Source: JACQAI01 sp035507915
GTDB taxonomy: Bacteria; Pseudomonadota; Alphaproteobacteria; Elsterales; Elsteraceae
Reading direction: 5' to 3'
Length of the DNA stretch: 32,874 nt
NCBI GenBank assembly: GCA_035507915.1
Contig: DATJNS010000302.1
Coordinates: forward strand, 1-32,874
Part shown: in pieces, positions 7,846-15,784 of the stretch
How positions within the stretch are numbered: the first letter of the stretch is position 1
Layout: every line of letters starts with the position of its first letter
Program-made: the position numbers and the translations under genes
The notes under the pieces: generated by a model
The model's database searches: none
What the model was told of the DNA's origin: nothing
Seen by the model: the letters and a program-made list of their open reading frames with translations, nothing else

Positions 7846-8757
7846 ATGACGATGCGTGTGCGGCAGGTTCATCCGGTGTTCGTCGGCGAGGTCACGGGCA
7901 TCGACCTGCGCCAGCCATTGGACTCGGCCGGCATCGCCGCGATCGAGGCGGCAATCGCTCGGCACGCCGTCCTGGTGTTCCCCGATCAGCCCTTGAGCGA
8001 CGAGCAGCAGATCGCGTTCAGCCGCCGCCTCGGCCCGCTGGAGACCAGCATCCGCAAGCTGCGCGGCGACAATCGCGATCGCCTCGATCCGCACATCTCC
8101 GACGTCTCGAACCTCGACGAGAAGAACGCGATGATGGCGCGCGACGACCGCCGGCGCGTCGGGCAGCTGGCCAACCAACTGTGGCACACCGACAGCTCGT
8201 TCAAGCCGATCCCGGCGCGCTACTCGCTGCTTTCGGCGCGCGTCATCCCGCCCGAGGGCGGCGAAACCGAGTTCGCCGACCTGCGCGCCGCTTACGACGC
8301 GTTGCCCGATCGCACCAAGGCCGAGATCGAGGATCTGGTCGCCGAGCATTGGTATCTATACTCGCGCAGCCAGATCGGCTTCGCGGATTTCAGCGCCGAG
8401 GAGCGCGCCGGCCTCGAGCCGGTGCGTCAGGTCCTGGTGCGCGTGCATCCGGGCTCCGGCCGCAAGACGCTCTATCTCGCGTCGCACGCCTCGCACATCG
8501 TCGGCATGCCGGTGCCCGAAGGCCGGCTGCTGTTGCGCGATCTGATGGAGCACGCGACGCAGCAGCAGTTCGTCTACCGTCATCAGTGGCGGGTCGGCGA
8601 TCTGGTGATGTGGGACGACCGCTGCACGATGCATCGCGGCCGTTCCTACGACCCACGGCACGTGCGCGACATGCATCGCACGACGGTGTCGGATGAGCGC
8701 TCGACGCTCGATCAGCGCGCGCAGCCGATCGCCGCGCGCGTCGCCGTGCCGGCCTGA
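7846..8757 (+). CDS. tfdA: TfdA-like Fe(II)/2-oxoglutarate dioxygenase
   Basis: 303 residues from ATG 7846, six bases after GGAGG (7835-7839). The sequence follows the TauD/TfdA fold throughout: HxD iron ligands H114 and D116 in QLWHTDSSF, distal H263 in CTMHRGR, and 2-oxoglutarate-binding R274 with R278 at the family spacing (+11 and +15 from the distal His). The opening RQVHPVFVGEVTGIDLRQPL and ARYSLLSARVIPPEGGETEF closely recall, from memory, the TfdA-alpha proteins of Bradyrhizobium-type bacteria rather than taurine dioxygenase. TfdA oxidises phenoxyacetate herbicides to the phenol plus glyoxylate; the natural substrate of chromosomal homologues is often unknown. The gene stands alone and is convergent with the next minus-strand gene. 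The family is secure; 2,4-D as substrate is inference. Confidence 0.88.
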   Translation: MTMRVRQVHPVFVGEVTGIDLRQPLDSAGIAAIEAAIARHAVLVFPDQPLSDEQQIAFSRRLGPLETSIRKLRGDNRDRLDPHISDVSNLDEKNAMMARDDRRRVGQLANQLWHTDSSFKPIPARYSLLSARVIPPEGGETEFADLRAAYDALPDRTKAEIEDLVAEHWYLYSRSQIGFADFSAEERAGLEPVRQVLVRVHPGSGRKTLYLASHASHIVGMPVPEGRLLLRDLMEHATQQQFVYRHQWRVGDLVMWDDRCTMHRGRSYDPRHVRDMHRTTVSDERSTLDQRAQPIAARVAVPA

Positions 8758-8763
8758 TCCTCG

Positions 8764-9438
8764 CTATTGCGAGCGCGACTGCTCCTGCGCGTTGAGGAGC
8801 GCCATGAGCTGGCCGGGATTGTTCGGATCGAGCGTGTTGGTGCTCTGCGTCGGGTTCGGATTGGGCTCGATCGTGGTCGACTTTCCGCCGTCGGCGTAGG
8901 TCGTGGTGACGGTCAGCGTGCCGTCGGCGTTGGTCGTGGTGACCTGGCTCGTGATCGTGCTCGACGCCGAGCTGCCGGCACCGCCCGAGCTCGCGTCACT
9001 GCCTGATCCGCCCTTGGCGTCGCCGCCGTGATGCGCGCCGTGGCCTTGGCCGGCGGCTTGGACCGCCTGGTTGAGGGTCGAGAACGCCTGCTGCGCGCCG
9101 GCGAGGTTGCCTGAGCTGAGCGCCTGGCCGAGCGTCACGAGGTCGCTGCCGACCGAGCCGCCCGACGACCCACCCGACGCGCCGGCGCCGCCCAGCATCG
9201 ACGTCGCGGACGGGGTGGTGGCGGTGGTCGATGAGGGGTCTGACGCGCCGCCGCCTGTCACGCTCTGGATCAGCGACGCATAGGCCTGCTGCGCGCCGCT
9301 CAGGTCACCCGATGCCAGCGACTGGCCGAGCGTGTTGTAGTTGTCGGCCAACATGGCCAGAGCGCCGGTAGGACCGCCGGACCCGGCGGTCGTCTGATCG
9401 ACGGGAGGTTGGTTCGCGGAAATTGCCGGGACCGACAT
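8764..9438 (-). CDS. Hypothetical Ser/Gly/Thr-rich protein with two internal repeats
   Basis: 224 residues; start ATG 9438 is preferred because GAGG precedes it by 6 bases on the minus strand, whereas the longer frame to 9489 has no such signal. Two ~30-residue copies of a shared motif are visible: residues ~30-60 (LADNYNTLGQSLASGDLSGA, QQAY...) and ~97-127 (DLVTLGQALSSGNLAGA, QQAF...). Each is probably a helix-turn-helix hairpin. They are joined by low-complexity Ser/Gly/Thr linkers, a His-rich patch (GHGAHHGGD) and a Thr-rich TTTNADGTLTVTTTYADGG segment. There is no signal peptide or transmembrane span. Similar repeat proteins occur in Burkholderia-like and Bradyrhizobium-like genomes with no assigned role. 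The composition suggests a secreted or surface-associated, partly disordered protein; this is inference. Confidence 0.7.
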   Translation of the reverse strand: MSVPAISANQPPVDQTTAGSGGPTGALAMLADNYNTLGQSLASGDLSGAQQAYASLIQSVTGGGASDPSSTTATTPSATSMLGGAGASGGSSGGSVGSDLVTLGQALSSGNLAGAQQAFSTLNQAVQAAGQGHGAHHGGDAKGGSGSDASSGGAGSSASSTITSQVTTTNADGTLTVTTTYADGGKSTTIEPNPNPTQSTNTLDPNNPGQLMALLNAQEQSRSQ

Positions 9439-9460
9439 GGGGCACCTCTGCGTAACGATC

Positions 9461-9497
9461 GGCACCAAGATACCGGCAGCAGGTACCAAGACACCGG
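9461..9497. promoter_or_regulatory. 21-bp-period direct repeat upstream of the repeat-protein gene
   Basis: GGCACCAAGATACCGG (9461-9476) and GGTACCAAGACACCGG (9482-9497) are 16-base direct repeats with two mismatches, and their starts are 21 bases apart, about two helical turns. TACCGG and CCGGTA within the pair also form an inverted repeat. The site lies 23-59 bases upstream of the start at 9438, where a transcription factor or the promoter itself would be expected. The binding protein is unknown. Confidence 0.45.
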
Positions 9498-9731
9498 TAA
9501 TCGACTCGAAAAATCTCTGTCTTCGGACTGCCTCTCAAAATAAAAGCAAGTTTTCTGCCAATATTTCCGAGCGCGGGAATCTGCCAATTCCTCGAATTTC
9601 CCGGGTAATTCGGTGTTGCGTGCGTCGAAGATTGCCGTGCCGCGTCGGCAATAAATGCCAAGTCGCGCCACCTGGGCGCCGGCACCGGGGTTAGGGTTCG
9701 TTAAAGGACCTGACCGAGACTCTGGCCCCGA

Positions 9732-9751
9732 CCGTCCCGACGACGGGACGG
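9732..9751 (+). promoter_or_regulatory. Perfect 8-bp hairpin in the 5' leader of the 2OG oxygenase gene
   Basis: CCGTCCCG (9732-9739), loop ACGA, CGGGACGG (9744-9751). It ends 32 bases before ATG 9784. A competing pairing of GACCG (9730-9734) with CGGTC (9754-9758) is also possible. Its place in the leader suggests an effect on translation or transcript stability, or a dyad operator; function unproven. Confidence 0.4.
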
Positions 9752-9783
9752 CGCGGTCGCGAGCGGAGGCGTGCGCACATTCG

Positions 9784-10530
9784 ATGTCGGTGCTGGGCGA
9801 GACGTTCACCTTCGACCTCGAAGGCCTGATGTGGAATTCGGACAAGCTGAAGGCCGAGTTCCTGGCCGGGCGTCCGTTTCCCCATCTGGTGCTCGAGGAC
9901 TTCCTGTCGGCGGACGCGCTCGCCGAGGCGATCGCCTGCTTCCCCAAGTCCGACGACCGCGTATGGTCGCGCGAGGACTTCGTCGCGGGCGGCCTTCAGG
10001 TGTCGCTCAAGAAGGCGTGCAACGAGGAACTCCGCATGCCGGTGCCGATCCGGCGCATCCTGCGCGAGCTGAACTCGACCCTGTTCCTGCGCTGGCTGAG
10101 CTCGGCGACCGGCATCGCCGATTTGATGCCCGACGCCTCGTTCCACGGCTCCGGCATGTTCCTGATCGAACCGGGCGGCTACCTCAACGTCCATGCCGAC
10201 TTCAACGTCCACTTCGTCAACAAGCTCGATCGCCGCCTCAACCTGCTGCTCTATCTCAATCCGGATTGGCGCGAGGAGTATGGCGGCCACCTGGAGCTGT
10301 GGCAGCCCGGCGTGCCGGGCCCGGTGAAGTCGATCCTGCCGGTCGCCAATCGCTGCGTGATCTTCGCGACCAGCTCGCAGTCGTTCCACGGTCATCCGAA
10401 GCCGCTCGCGTGTCCGCCCGGCCGCTCGCGCAACTGCCTGTCGGTCTACTACTACACCAACGGCCGCCCCGAGGCCGAGCGCACGCCGGCCCACGAGACC
10501 ATCTGGACCCCCAACCCGCATCTCCGCTGA
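9784..10530 (+). CDS. 2OG-Fe(II) oxygenase superfamily protein (prolyl-hydroxylase-like)
   Basis: 248 residues. The ATG at 9784 is the first in frame with a family-like N-terminus; GGAGG at 9765-9769 is 14 bases away, rather far, so the start is less sure than the rest. The fold is the double-stranded beta-helix of the prolyl 4-hydroxylase-like group: H137 and D139 (LNVHADFN) and H202 (SFHGHPKP) are the iron triad, and R214 or R216 (PPGRSRN) should bind 2-oxoglutarate. EEYGGHLELW is the conserved strand before the distal His. Members of this subgroup are often found near glycan or TPR protein genes and hydroxylate protein or small-molecule substrates; nothing here decides which. It is convergent with the Mo-hydroxylase gene. 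Confidence 0.85.
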   Translation: MSVLGETFTFDLEGLMWNSDKLKAEFLAGRPFPHLVLEDFLSADALAEAIACFPKSDDRVWSREDFVAGGLQVSLKKACNEELRMPVPIRRILRELNSTLFLRWLSSATGIADLMPDASFHGSGMFLIEPGGYLNVHADFNVHFVNKLDRRLNLLLYLNPDWREEYGGHLELWQPGVPGPVKSILPVANRCVIFATSSQSFHGHPKPLACPPGRSRNCLSVYYYTNGRPEAERTPAHETIWTPNPHLR

Positions 10531-10594
10531 CGAGGCTGCGACGTAGCGCAGCGCAGGACTCAGGCGTGCGCCATGCGCTCTTGCTTCTGTGCGG
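10531..10594. terminator. Possible bidirectional terminator hairpin between convergent genes
   Basis: GCTGCG (10535-10540), loop ACGTAG, CGCAGC (10547-10552) forms a 6-bp stem in the 64 bases between the oxygenase and the Mo-hydroxylase, whose 3' ends face each other. No T-run follows on either strand, so efficiency is doubtful and the call rests on position. Confidence 0.25.
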
Positions 10595-12949
10595 TCATAG
10601 CCTCTTCTGTACGGCCTGGATGGCGCGCCAGACGCGCTCCGGTGTCGCCGGCATCTCGATGTGGGTGACGCCGAGATCGGCGAGCGCATCGACGATCGCG
10701 TTGACGATCACGCCGAGCGCCGGCGTTATGCCGCCCTCGCCGCCGCCGCGGAAGCCGAGCGGGTGGGTGGTCGACGGCACCTCGCTGAGCGCGGTGTGGA
10801 AGCTCGGCAGGTCGTCGGCGCGCGGCATCGCGTAGTCGAGGAACGACGCGGACACGAGCTGGCCCGCGTCGTCATAGCAGCACTGCTCCCACAACGCCTG
10901 GCCGGCACCCTGGGCGACGCCGCCGTGCGCCTGGCCGTGCAGGATGAGCGGGTTCACCGCGCGCCCGACGTCGTCGACGGTGGCGTAGCGCACGAGTTCG
11001 ACCGTGCCGGTGTCGGGATCGACCTCGACCTCGGCGACGTGCCAGCCGTGCGGGAAGGACGAGACCTTGCTCATCACCTCGGATGCCGCCTCGAGCGGCC
11101 CGCGCCACTCGCCGGGCAGGTCGTGGCGATCGCGCGCCGCGGCGGCGACCTCGAACAGGCCGACGCCGCGGTCGGTTCCGGCAACCATGAATCGTCCATC
11201 GGCGAACGTGATGTCGGCCTCGGCCGTCTCGAGCAGGTGCGCGGCGATCGGCACGCCCTTGGCGATGATCTCGCGCGAGCATTGGTTGAGCGTCGTGCCG
11301 GCATGGCGCATCGAACGCCCCGAGTGCGAGCCGCCGCCGACGACCACGAGATCGGTGTCGCCGGTGATCAGGCGCACACGGTCGCCGGCTACGCCGAGCC
11401 ATTCGGTGATCAGCTGGGCGAAGCTGGTCTCGTGGCCCTGACCGCTCGACAGGGTGCCGATCACGATGTCGATCCAGCCCTCCGGCTGCACGGTGACGTG
11501 GGCGCGCTCGTGCGGCGCGCCGCTGGCCGACTCGATGTAGCAGCCGACGCCGATGCCGCGCCGCCGACCGCGCGCCGCCGCCTCGACGCGCCGGGCCGGG
11601 AAGCCCGCCCAGTCGCCGAGCGCCAGCGCGCGATCGAGGATCTCCTCGTAGGCACCGCTGTCGTACGTCATGCCGAACGGATTGGAGTAGGGCAGCGCGG
11701 CGCGCGGGATCACGTTGCGCCGGCGCAGGGCGACGCGGTCGAAGCCGTGCGCGCGCGCCGCCAGGTCGATCAGCCGCTCCATCACGAACATGACCTCGGG
11801 CCGGCCGGCGCTGCGGTACGCGGTGGTCGGCGAGGTGTTCGAGAACACCGCGCGGGCGCGCGCCTGCGCGGTCGGGATGCGATAGAGGCTCGACATCAGC
11901 TCGGTACCCTTGGTCAGCGGCACGAACGACAGGCTGTAGGCGCCGAGGTTGCTCAGGTTGGACGAGCGCAGCGCGAGGAAGGTGCCATCGCGGTCGAGCG
12001 CGAGCTCAGCCGTCACCGCGAGGTCGCGGCCATGGTAGTCGGTGAGGAACGCCTCGCTGCGTTCGCAGGTCCACTTGACCGGGCGGCCGACGCGGCGCGC
12101 CGCCCAGGCGACCAGCAGGAATTCGGGGTAGGAGGAGTTGCGCGTGCCGAAATTGCCGCCGACCTCGCGCGCGATCACGCGCACGCGGTCCTCGGGTACG
12201 CCGAGCATCTCGGCGAGGTCCTTCTTTGGTCGCACCACGCCGCCGCCGCCGGCATGCAGAGTGTAGCGGCCGGTCGTCGGATCGTAGGCGCCGAGCGCGG
12301 CGCGCGGCTCCATCGGCACGCCGGTGACGCGCTGCACCCAGGTCTCGAAGCGCACGACGTGATCGGCGCGCGCGAACGCCGCCTCGGTGGCCGCCGCGTC
12401 GCCGACCCGCGCGTCGACCGTGACGTTGGACGCCGCATCGTCCCACAGGCGCGGCGCGTCGGGTGCGACGGCGGCGCGGCTCGCCGTCACGGCGGGCAGC
12501 GGCTCGTAGTCGACGGCCACGTGCTCGGCGCCGTCCTTGGCGGCGGCGAGCGTCTCGGCGACCACAAGCGCCACGCCCTCGCCGACGAAGCGCGCGCGGT
12601 CGACCGCGAGCGGCAAATGGCGCGCGACGTAGAACGGCGAGCCGTCGGTGTTCACCAGCTTGATGTCGGGCGGGCTCTGCGCCGCCGGCGCGTGGGGAAA
12701 CGGCTTGATGCCGTCGGCAACCAGATCGGCGCCGGTCAACACCGCGATCACGCCGGGCATTGCCAGCGCCGCACCCGCATCGATCGCGCGGATGCGCGCG
12801 TGCGCGTGGGGCGAGCGCACCACGAAACCGTAGGCCTGGCCCGGCAGGCTGACGTCGTCGCTGAAGCAACCGGCGCCGGTCAGCAGCCGCAGATCCTCGA
12901 CCCGGCGCACCGGCTGGCCGATCCCTCCCGTCGCGTCGTGCGTGTCCAT
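10595..12949 (-). CDS. Xanthine dehydrogenase family molybdopterin-binding (large) subunit
   Basis: 784 residues from ATG 12949; the longer frame to 13141 runs into the divergent spacer. This is the molybdenum-cofactor subunit of the xanthine oxidase/CO dehydrogenase family, which hydroxylates a substrate using water and passes electrons to [2Fe-2S] and FAD subunits. Visible marks are GQPVRRVEDLRLLTGAG at the N-terminus, VGGNFG (263-268), AYRSAGRPE (377-385), GTLSSGQGHETSFAQ in the C-terminal half and GGGEGG (735-740), where E738 should be the catalytic glutamate. The active-site loop is AYRSAGR, not the AYxCSFR of true CO dehydrogenase, so CO is not the substrate. No small or medium subunit lies next to it, so partners must be elsewhere or the gene is an orphan. 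The substrate is unknown. Confidence 0.9.
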   Translation of the reverse strand: MDTHDATGGIGQPVRRVEDLRLLTGAGCFSDDVSLPGQAYGFVVRSPHAHARIRAIDAGAALAMPGVIAVLTGADLVADGIKPFPHAPAAQSPPDIKLVNTDGSPFYVARHLPLAVDRARFVGEGVALVVAETLAAAKDGAEHVAVDYEPLPAVTASRAAVAPDAPRLWDDAASNVTVDARVGDAAATEAAFARADHVVRFETWVQRVTGVPMEPRAALGAYDPTTGRYTLHAGGGGVVRPKKDLAEMLGVPEDRVRVIAREVGGNFGTRNSSYPEFLLVAWAARRVGRPVKWTCERSEAFLTDYHGRDLAVTAELALDRDGTFLALRSSNLSNLGAYSLSFVPLTKGTELMSSLYRIPTAQARARAVFSNTSPTTAYRSAGRPEVMFVMERLIDLAARAHGFDRVALRRRNVIPRAALPYSNPFGMTYDSGAYEEILDRALALGDWAGFPARRVEAAARGRRRGIGVGCYIESASGAPHERAHVTVQPEGWIDIVIGTLSSGQGHETSFAQLITEWLGVAGDRVRLITGDTDLVVVGGGSHSGRSMRHAGTTLNQCSREIIAKGVPIAAHLLETAEADITFADGRFMVAGTDRGVGLFEVAAAARDRHDLPGEWRGPLEAASEVMSKVSSFPHGWHVAEVEVDPDTGTVELVRYATVDDVGRAVNPLILHGQAHGGVAQGAGQALWEQCCYDDAGQLVSASFLDYAMPRADDLPSFHTALSEVPSTTHPLGFRGGGEGGITPALGVIVNAIVDALADLGVTHIEMPATPERVWRAIQAVQKRL

Positions 12950-13179
12950 CGGGGAATTCGAGCACAGGGGATGGGGCGCCGACAATCGCCCCGCGTCTCC
13001 CCCCTCGCGAGGTCGGAGGGTCGCGACGGCGTGGTGCGCCCGTCGAGACCGTTCCGGCCCCAGGGTTGCGCGAATGGCATAAGGTGCGTGCGCCGACGCC
13101 GGGCTCCCGCCCTTGCGCCCCGCGGGCGCGGGTGAAACCATGGACCACAGCCCGTGCTGACGGGCAGGGAGGAAGATGC
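12950..13179. promoter_or_regulatory. Divergent spacer with CCTCGCGAGG palindrome
   Basis: 230 bases between the Mo-hydroxylase (minus) and a dioxygenase (plus). It holds the perfect 10-base palindrome CCTCGCGAGG (13003-13012), and a second TCGCGA follows at 13021-13026. Such a dyad could be a shared operator, though CG-rich palindromes also arise by chance here. No clear -35/-10 pair or small gene was found. Confidence 0.3.
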
Positions 13180-14046
13180 ATGGCCGTCGAGGTGGTGCCG
13201 TTCGAGGCCGCGCTGGGCGCCGAGATCCACGGCGTCGATCTGCACCGGCCGCTGGCGCAAGCGGACCGCGACCGCATCCGCGCCGCCTGGATCGACCGGC
13301 TGGTGCTGCGTTTCCGCGGCACGCCGATGACCGATCCCGAGCTGATGGCGTTCACGCGCCAGTTCGGCGAGCTCGAATACTCGGCCTATGCGATGGTCGA
13401 GAAGAAATACGGCTTCAAGTCGGCGATCGAGGCACCGCCCGAAATCTCGGTGATCTCGAACATCGTCGAGAACGGCAAGGCGATCGGCGGGCTCGGCGCG
13501 GGCGAGGCGTTCTGGCACACCGACAGCTCGTTCGTCGAGGTGCCGCCGGCCGGCAGCTTCCTGCACGCGCTCGAGATCCCGCCCGCAGGCGGCGCCACCT
13601 ACTTCCTCAACATGTATGCGGCGTACGACACCCTGCCGGCGGATTTGAAGCAGGCGATCGAGGGCCGCAGCCTCAACCACCCGATCACCCACGACAGCAG
13701 CGGCAAGCCGCGCCCCGGCTTCGAGACCGTGACCGACGTCAGCAAAGTGCCGGGCGCGATCCACCCGCTGGTGCGCACCCACCCCGAGAGCAAGCGCAAG
13801 GCGCTGTTCCTCGGCCGCCGGCCGCACGCCTGGATCGTCGGGCTGCCGGTCGAGGAGAGCGAGCGGCTGCTCGACCGCCTGTGGGCGCACACCACCCAGG
13901 AGCGCTTCGTATGGCGTCAGGATTGGCGCGTCGGCGACCTGATCGTGTGGGACAATCGCTGCGCCATGCACCGGCGTGACGCCTTCGACTCGGCGAGCCG
14001 CCGCCTGATGCATCGCACCCAAATCAAGGGCGATCGCCCGATTTGA
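13180..14046 (+). CDS. TauD/TfdA family Fe(II)/2-oxoglutarate dioxygenase
   Basis: 288 residues from ATG 13180, which follows AGGGAGGA (13166-13173). The family residues are all present: H113 and D115 in FWHTDSSF, H264 in RCAMHRRD, and R275/R279 at +11 and +15. The N-terminal VVPFEAALGAEIHGVDL is the usual first strand and the FLHALEIPPAGGATYFLN block matches the jelly-roll core. It is only moderately similar to the copies at 7846 and 15785, so the three are paralogues with separate substrates rather than recent duplicates. It opens a four-gene plus-strand cassette with two MBL hydrolases and a third dioxygenase. This family removes sulfonates, phenoxy or carnitine-like groups by oxygenative cleavage; the substrate here is open. 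Confidence 0.88.
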   Translation: MAVEVVPFEAALGAEIHGVDLHRPLAQADRDRIRAAWIDRLVLRFRGTPMTDPELMAFTRQFGELEYSAYAMVEKKYGFKSAIEAPPEISVISNIVENGKAIGGLGAGEAFWHTDSSFVEVPPAGSFLHALEIPPAGGATYFLNMYAAYDTLPADLKQAIEGRSLNHPITHDSSGKPRPGFETVTDVSKVPGAIHPLVRTHPESKRKALFLGRRPHAWIVGLPVEESERLLDRLWAHTTQERFVWRQDWRVGDLIVWDNRCAMHRRDAFDSASRRLMHRTQIKGDRPI

Positions 14047-14075
14047 TGGCCGGCCTGATTCCGTAGGAGGCGCCG

Positions 14076-14885
14076 TTGTCCGACAAGCTGCCCGAATACG
14101 AGGTGTTCGCCCTCAAGTACGCCGACCGCCAAGCGAAGCGCGCCGACCATTTCATCGGCGGCGATCCGCACGACGCGCCGATGCCGATGGACTATTTCGT
14201 CTGGGTGATCCGCGGCGCTGGGCGCCAGTACCTGGTCGATACCGGCTTCACGGCCGAGGTCGCGGCCCAGCGCAAACGCCATCACATCCGCTGCCCGATC
14301 GACAGTCTGAAGCTGCTCGACATCGATCCCGCCCGGATCGACGACGTCATCCTGACTCACATGCACTACGACCACGTCGGCAGTTTCCACAAATTGCCGA
14401 ATGCGCGCTTCCACTTGCAGGAGAAGGAGCTGCACTTCGTGACCGGGCGGCACATGCGCTACCCGTTCTTCAACCGCAGCTTCGAGATCGAGGAGGTCGT
14501 CGGCATCGTGCGGCTCAACTTCAAGGGCAAGGTCGAGCTGGTGACCGGCGAGGTCGACTTCGCGCCGGGCATCACGCTCCATCCGACGCCGGGCCACACC
14601 GCCGGGCTGCAGGTCGTGCGCGTCCATACCAAGCGCGGCTGGGTCGTGCTCGCGTCGGATGCCAGCCATTACTACGAGAACATGCGCGCCAACCGGCCGT
14701 TCGCGACCGCCTTCCACATCGGCGACATGGTCGATTCCTACCGCGTGCTCGAGAAGCTGGCGCCGAGCCCGGCCCACATCGTGCCGGGCCACGATCCGCT
14801 GGTGATGCAGGAATACCCGGCGCCCGACCGCAAGCTCGAGGGCATCGTGGTGCGGCTCGACGTCGAGCCCAAGCGGTTGTCGTAG
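14076..14885 (+). CDS. MBL-fold metallo-hydrolase (N-acyl homoserine lactonase-like)
   Basis: 269 residues. The start is a TTG at 14076, five bases after TAGGAGG (14064-14070); no nearby ATG fits, so this is a real non-ATG start. The metallo-beta-lactamase fold is shown by LVDTGF (53-58), the zinc motif HMHYDH (95-100) in ILTHMHYDHVGSF, TPGHTAG for the third histidine, ASDASHY for the bridging Asp region and IVPGHDP near the C-terminus. The overall layout, including RYPFFNRSF between the metal motifs, is that of proteins annotated as N-acyl homoserine lactonase family. Such enzymes hydrolyse lactones or other esters. The place between two dioxygenases suggests it opens a lactone or ester intermediate rather than quenching signals; that is inference. 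One base separates it from the next gene. Confidence 0.85.
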   Translation: MSDKLPEYEVFALKYADRQAKRADHFIGGDPHDAPMPMDYFVWVIRGAGRQYLVDTGFTAEVAAQRKRHHIRCPIDSLKLLDIDPARIDDVILTHMHYDHVGSFHKLPNARFHLQEKELHFVTGRHMRYPFFNRSFEIEEVVGIVRLNFKGKVELVTGEVDFAPGITLHPTPGHTAGLQVVRVHTKRGWVVLASDASHYYENMRANRPFATAFHIGDMVDSYRVLEKLAPSPAHIVPGHDPLVMQEYPAPDRKLEGIVVRLDVEPKRLS

Positions 14886-14886
14886 C

Positions 14887-15780
14887 ATGAGGCAGCAGCG
14901 CGTCGGCAGTTACGAGATCACCCGGGTGGCCGAGATCGATCGCATGGGGGTCGATCCCAAATTCCTGTTCGGCAACGTCACGCCGGAGATCATCGCGGCC
15001 AACCGCGACTGGCTCGCGCCGGTCTTCGTCGAGCCCGACGACAAGCTGGTGCTCAGCTTCCACACGTTCGTGATTCGCACGCGCCACCACACCATCCTGG
15101 TCGACACCTGCAATGGCAACGACAAGCAGCGACCGTCGATGATGGCGTGGCACATGATGAAGACGCCGTTCCTCGAGAATCTCGCCGCCGCTGGCGTCCG
15201 TCCCGAGGACGTCGATTACGTGATGTGCACGCATCTGCACACCGATCACGTCGGCTGGAACACGCGGCTGGTCGACGGCAAGTGGGTGCCGACGTTTCCG
15301 CGCGCCAAATACCTGATGGCCAAGACCGAGTTCGACTATTTCAACGGCGTGCACCGGAGCAACCCGCCGCAGCCGGTCAACCGCGGCTCGTTCATCGACA
15401 GCGTGCTGCCGATCGTCGAGCACGGCCGGGCCGTCATGGTCGACACCGAGTTCGTGCTCGAGGGCGAGAACGGCAACGGCATCTGGCTGGTGCACGCGCC
15501 GGGCCACACGCCGGGCGGCGTGCAGATCCGCGTCGGCGCCAAGGACGGGCTCGCGGTATTGTCGGGCGACATCATCCACCACCCGTTGCAGCTTGCCGAG
15601 CCGACCCTGTCGAATCCTGCCGACGTCGATCCGGCGCTCGCGGTGAAGACCAAGCTCAGATTGATGAACGAGTGCGCCGACACCGGCCTCACCCTGCTGA
15701 CCGGGCACTTCCCGGATCCCACCGCGGGGCAGATCACGCGCCACGGCGATCGGTTCAGATTCCGGTTCCAGGGAGACTAG
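14887..15780 (+). CDS. MBL-fold metallo-hydrolase
   Basis: 297 residues from ATG 14887, one base after the preceding stop, so translation is probably coupled. The zinc-binding HLHTDH (116-121) is in MCTHLHTDHVGWN; LVDTCNGNDKQRP precedes it and APGHTPGGVQIRV and LSGDIIHHP give the later ligands. A conserved FHTFVIRTRHHTILVDT strand opens the fold. It differs clearly from its neighbour at 14076 (longer N-terminus, WNTRLVDGKWVPTFP insertion), so the two are not a simple duplication. This type is common in catabolic clusters of Alphaproteobacteria with no defined substrate. It sits 4 bases before the third dioxygenase, again in one transcript. Confidence 0.87.
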   Translation: MRQQRVGSYEITRVAEIDRMGVDPKFLFGNVTPEIIAANRDWLAPVFVEPDDKLVLSFHTFVIRTRHHTILVDTCNGNDKQRPSMMAWHMMKTPFLENLAAAGVRPEDVDYVMCTHLHTDHVGWNTRLVDGKWVPTFPRAKYLMAKTEFDYFNGVHRSNPPQPVNRGSFIDSVLPIVEHGRAVMVDTEFVLEGENGNGIWLVHAPGHTPGGVQIRVGAKDGLAVLSGDIIHHPLQLAEPTLSNPADVDPALAVKTKLRLMNECADTGLTLLTGHFPDPTAGQITRHGDRFRFRFQGD

Positions 15781-15784
15781 CGTC

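Larger units (their letters stand above)
9439..9783. other. Divergent intergenic region, locally AT-richer
   Basis: 345 bases between the repeat protein (minus) and the 2OG oxygenase (plus). The middle (about 9500-9620) is clearly richer in A and T than the genes on either side, as expected for a promoter zone. It also contains the 21-base-period direct repeat at 9461-9497 and the hairpin at 9732-9751. Short open frames run through it but lack a good ribosome-binding site and recognisable composition, so no gene is called. Confidence 0.5.

Noticed and set aside
8181..8190. TGGCACACCG resembling a -24 promoter element, also at 13515-13524 and 16085-16094
   Set aside because: These are the codons for the Trp-His-Thr-Asp iron-site motif in the three dioxygenases; no TTGC follows at the right spacing.
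8760..8773. Hairpin CTCGC-TATT-GCGAG as a terminator between convergent genes
   Set aside because: Five base pairs only, mostly inside the coding end of the minus-strand gene, and no T-run.
9437..9694. 85-codon plus-strand frame in the divergent spacer
   Set aside because: No ribosome-binding site, irregular composition and overlap with likely promoter sequence; nothing supports a protein.
10595..12949. Carbon monoxide dehydrogenase large subunit (coxL)
   Set aside because: The active-site loop is AYRSAGR rather than AYxCSFR and no coxM or coxS is adjacent.
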